From Nanohaloarchaea archaeon B1-Br10_U2g21 (GTDB taxonomy: Archaea; Nanohalarchaeota; Nanosalinia; Nanosalinales; Nanosalinaceae), in contig LKMP01000007.1 in the NCBI GenBank assembly GCA_001563915.1, positions 1-42,545 of the forward strand: a stretch of DNA of 42,545 nt. The letters are read 5' to 3'. A program made the translations under genes and the position numbers. How positions within the stretch are numbered: position 1 is the stretch's first letter; each line of letters begins with the position of its first letter. Shown piece by piece: positions 42,226 through 42,545 of the stretch. Under the pieces are notes generated by a model, which worked only from the letters and a program-made list of their open reading frames with translations, did no database searches and had not been told where the DNA came from.

Positions 42226-42545
42226 ATGAACAATTCACGGGATAAAAAAATTAAACAGGCAATAATAATTGATCAATCACTAGACATGAGTAAAGGAAAA
42301 TTAGCGGCACAGGCCTGCCACGCATCCGTAAATGCGTATATTAAGGCCTCAAAAGATGTTCAAGATGATTGGCATCTTAATGGAGCAAGAAAAATAGTAT
42401 TGGAGAAGGGAAACGAAAATTTTGATGAGATAATGTCTCAGGCTGAAAGACTTAATATACCTCAGTACGAAGTATGTGATGCCGGTCTGACTGAGCTGGA
42501 ACCAGGAACAGTTACGGCGCTAGGACTCGGACCAGACAAAACCAA
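42226..42545 (+). CDS. pth2: peptidyl-tRNA hydrolase Pth2, partial
   Basis: Recycles peptidyl-tRNA by freeing the peptide. The window ends inside the gene; 106 codons are visible. The family signature is KGKLAAQACHASVNAY near residue 24; further on are the DDWHLNGARKIVL and CDAGLTELEPGTVTALGLGP motifs, near the normal C-terminal end of Pth2 (about 115-120 aa), so only a few residues are missing. The N-terminus has a short extension before the first strand (IKQAIIID). Confidence 0.95.
   Translation, partial: MNNSRDKKIKQAIIIDQSLDMSKGKLAAQACHASVNAYIKASKDVQDDWHLNGARKIVLEKGNENFDEIMSQAERLNIPQYEVCDAGLTELEPGTVTALGLGPDKT

Noticed and set aside
1-42545. Insertion sequences, integrases or prophage
   Set aside because: No transposase, integrase, terminase or capsid motif was seen in any frame, and no target-site duplications were recognised.

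Overview
The window looks like a chromosomal segment of a small-genome, halophile-associated archaeon, most likely a nanohaloarchaeon (DPANN). The evidence is archaeal-type AspRS, TrpRS, PheRS, glycyl-tRNA synthetase, EndA, Pth2, HerA, NEMF and class III signal peptide pilins. Several proteins also look like haloarchaeal families: the PiT transporter with its partner, a thymidylate synthase with insertions, and an AN1-finger rhomboid protease. Proteins are moderately acidic, the DNA is AT-rich, genes are tightly packed, and most start codons lie about 22-30 nt downstream of a TATA-like box with no ribosome binding site, so leaderless transcripts appear to be common. The taxonomic placement is inference; there is no rRNA in the window.

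Layout. 0-2.1 kb: a minus-strand operon thyA - unknown 138-aa gene - folA - partial gene, with ATGA overlaps. 2.1-6.4 kb: glyA, a Nudix hydrolase, tmk, and a phosphate transporter with its partner. 6.4-9.2 kb: a zinc-finger/coiled-coil pair, tRNA-Pro(GGG), membrane proteins and a VOC protein. 9.2-16.3 kb: NEMF/Rqc2, scpB, scpA, an unknown gene with TraB/TIKI-like motifs, and an unusually short smc. 16.3-19.6 kb: a membrane protein, aspS, and a dUTPase/dCTP-deaminase family gene. 19.6-21.4 kb: a secreted, disulfide-rich single-pass protein resembling the HAP2/Fsx1 fusexins, which is the most interesting locus. 21.4-25.6 kb: tRNA-Leu(CAA), a HypA-like zinc protein, initiator tRNA-Met, rnhB, endA and rhomboid. 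25.6-36.6 kb: doxX, glyS, pgk, trpS, a SpoIIM-like protein, a KaiC/RAD55-like ATPase, pheS-pheT, pspC and ndk. 36.6-40.1 kb: a surface cluster with two class III prepilins carrying GLUG or LamG-like heads and a decayed third copy. 40.1 kb to the end: a HerA-type ATPase, tRNA-Val(TAC), and the 5' part of pth2.

How the genes fit together. Much of the dTTP supply route is here (thyA, folA, glyA, tmk, a dUTPase-like gene, ndk), alongside translation genes (four synthetase systems, four tRNAs, endA, pth2, NEMF) and chromosome maintenance genes (SMC-ScpAB, RNase HII, HerA). The rest are cell-surface functions (fusexin-like protein, adhesive pilins, rhomboid) that would matter for an organism living attached to a host cell.

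The palindrome AGGCCT is strongly over-represented (about 39 copies by eye, against roughly six expected from base composition) and is absent from about 35.5 to 42.3 kb. Several conserved enzymes carry unusual active-site substitutions: EndA lacks its catalytic Lys, thymidylate kinase lacks the P-loop Lys, and the KaiC-like ATPase has GKN in Walker A. All functional calls come from reading motifs by eye, without database searches.
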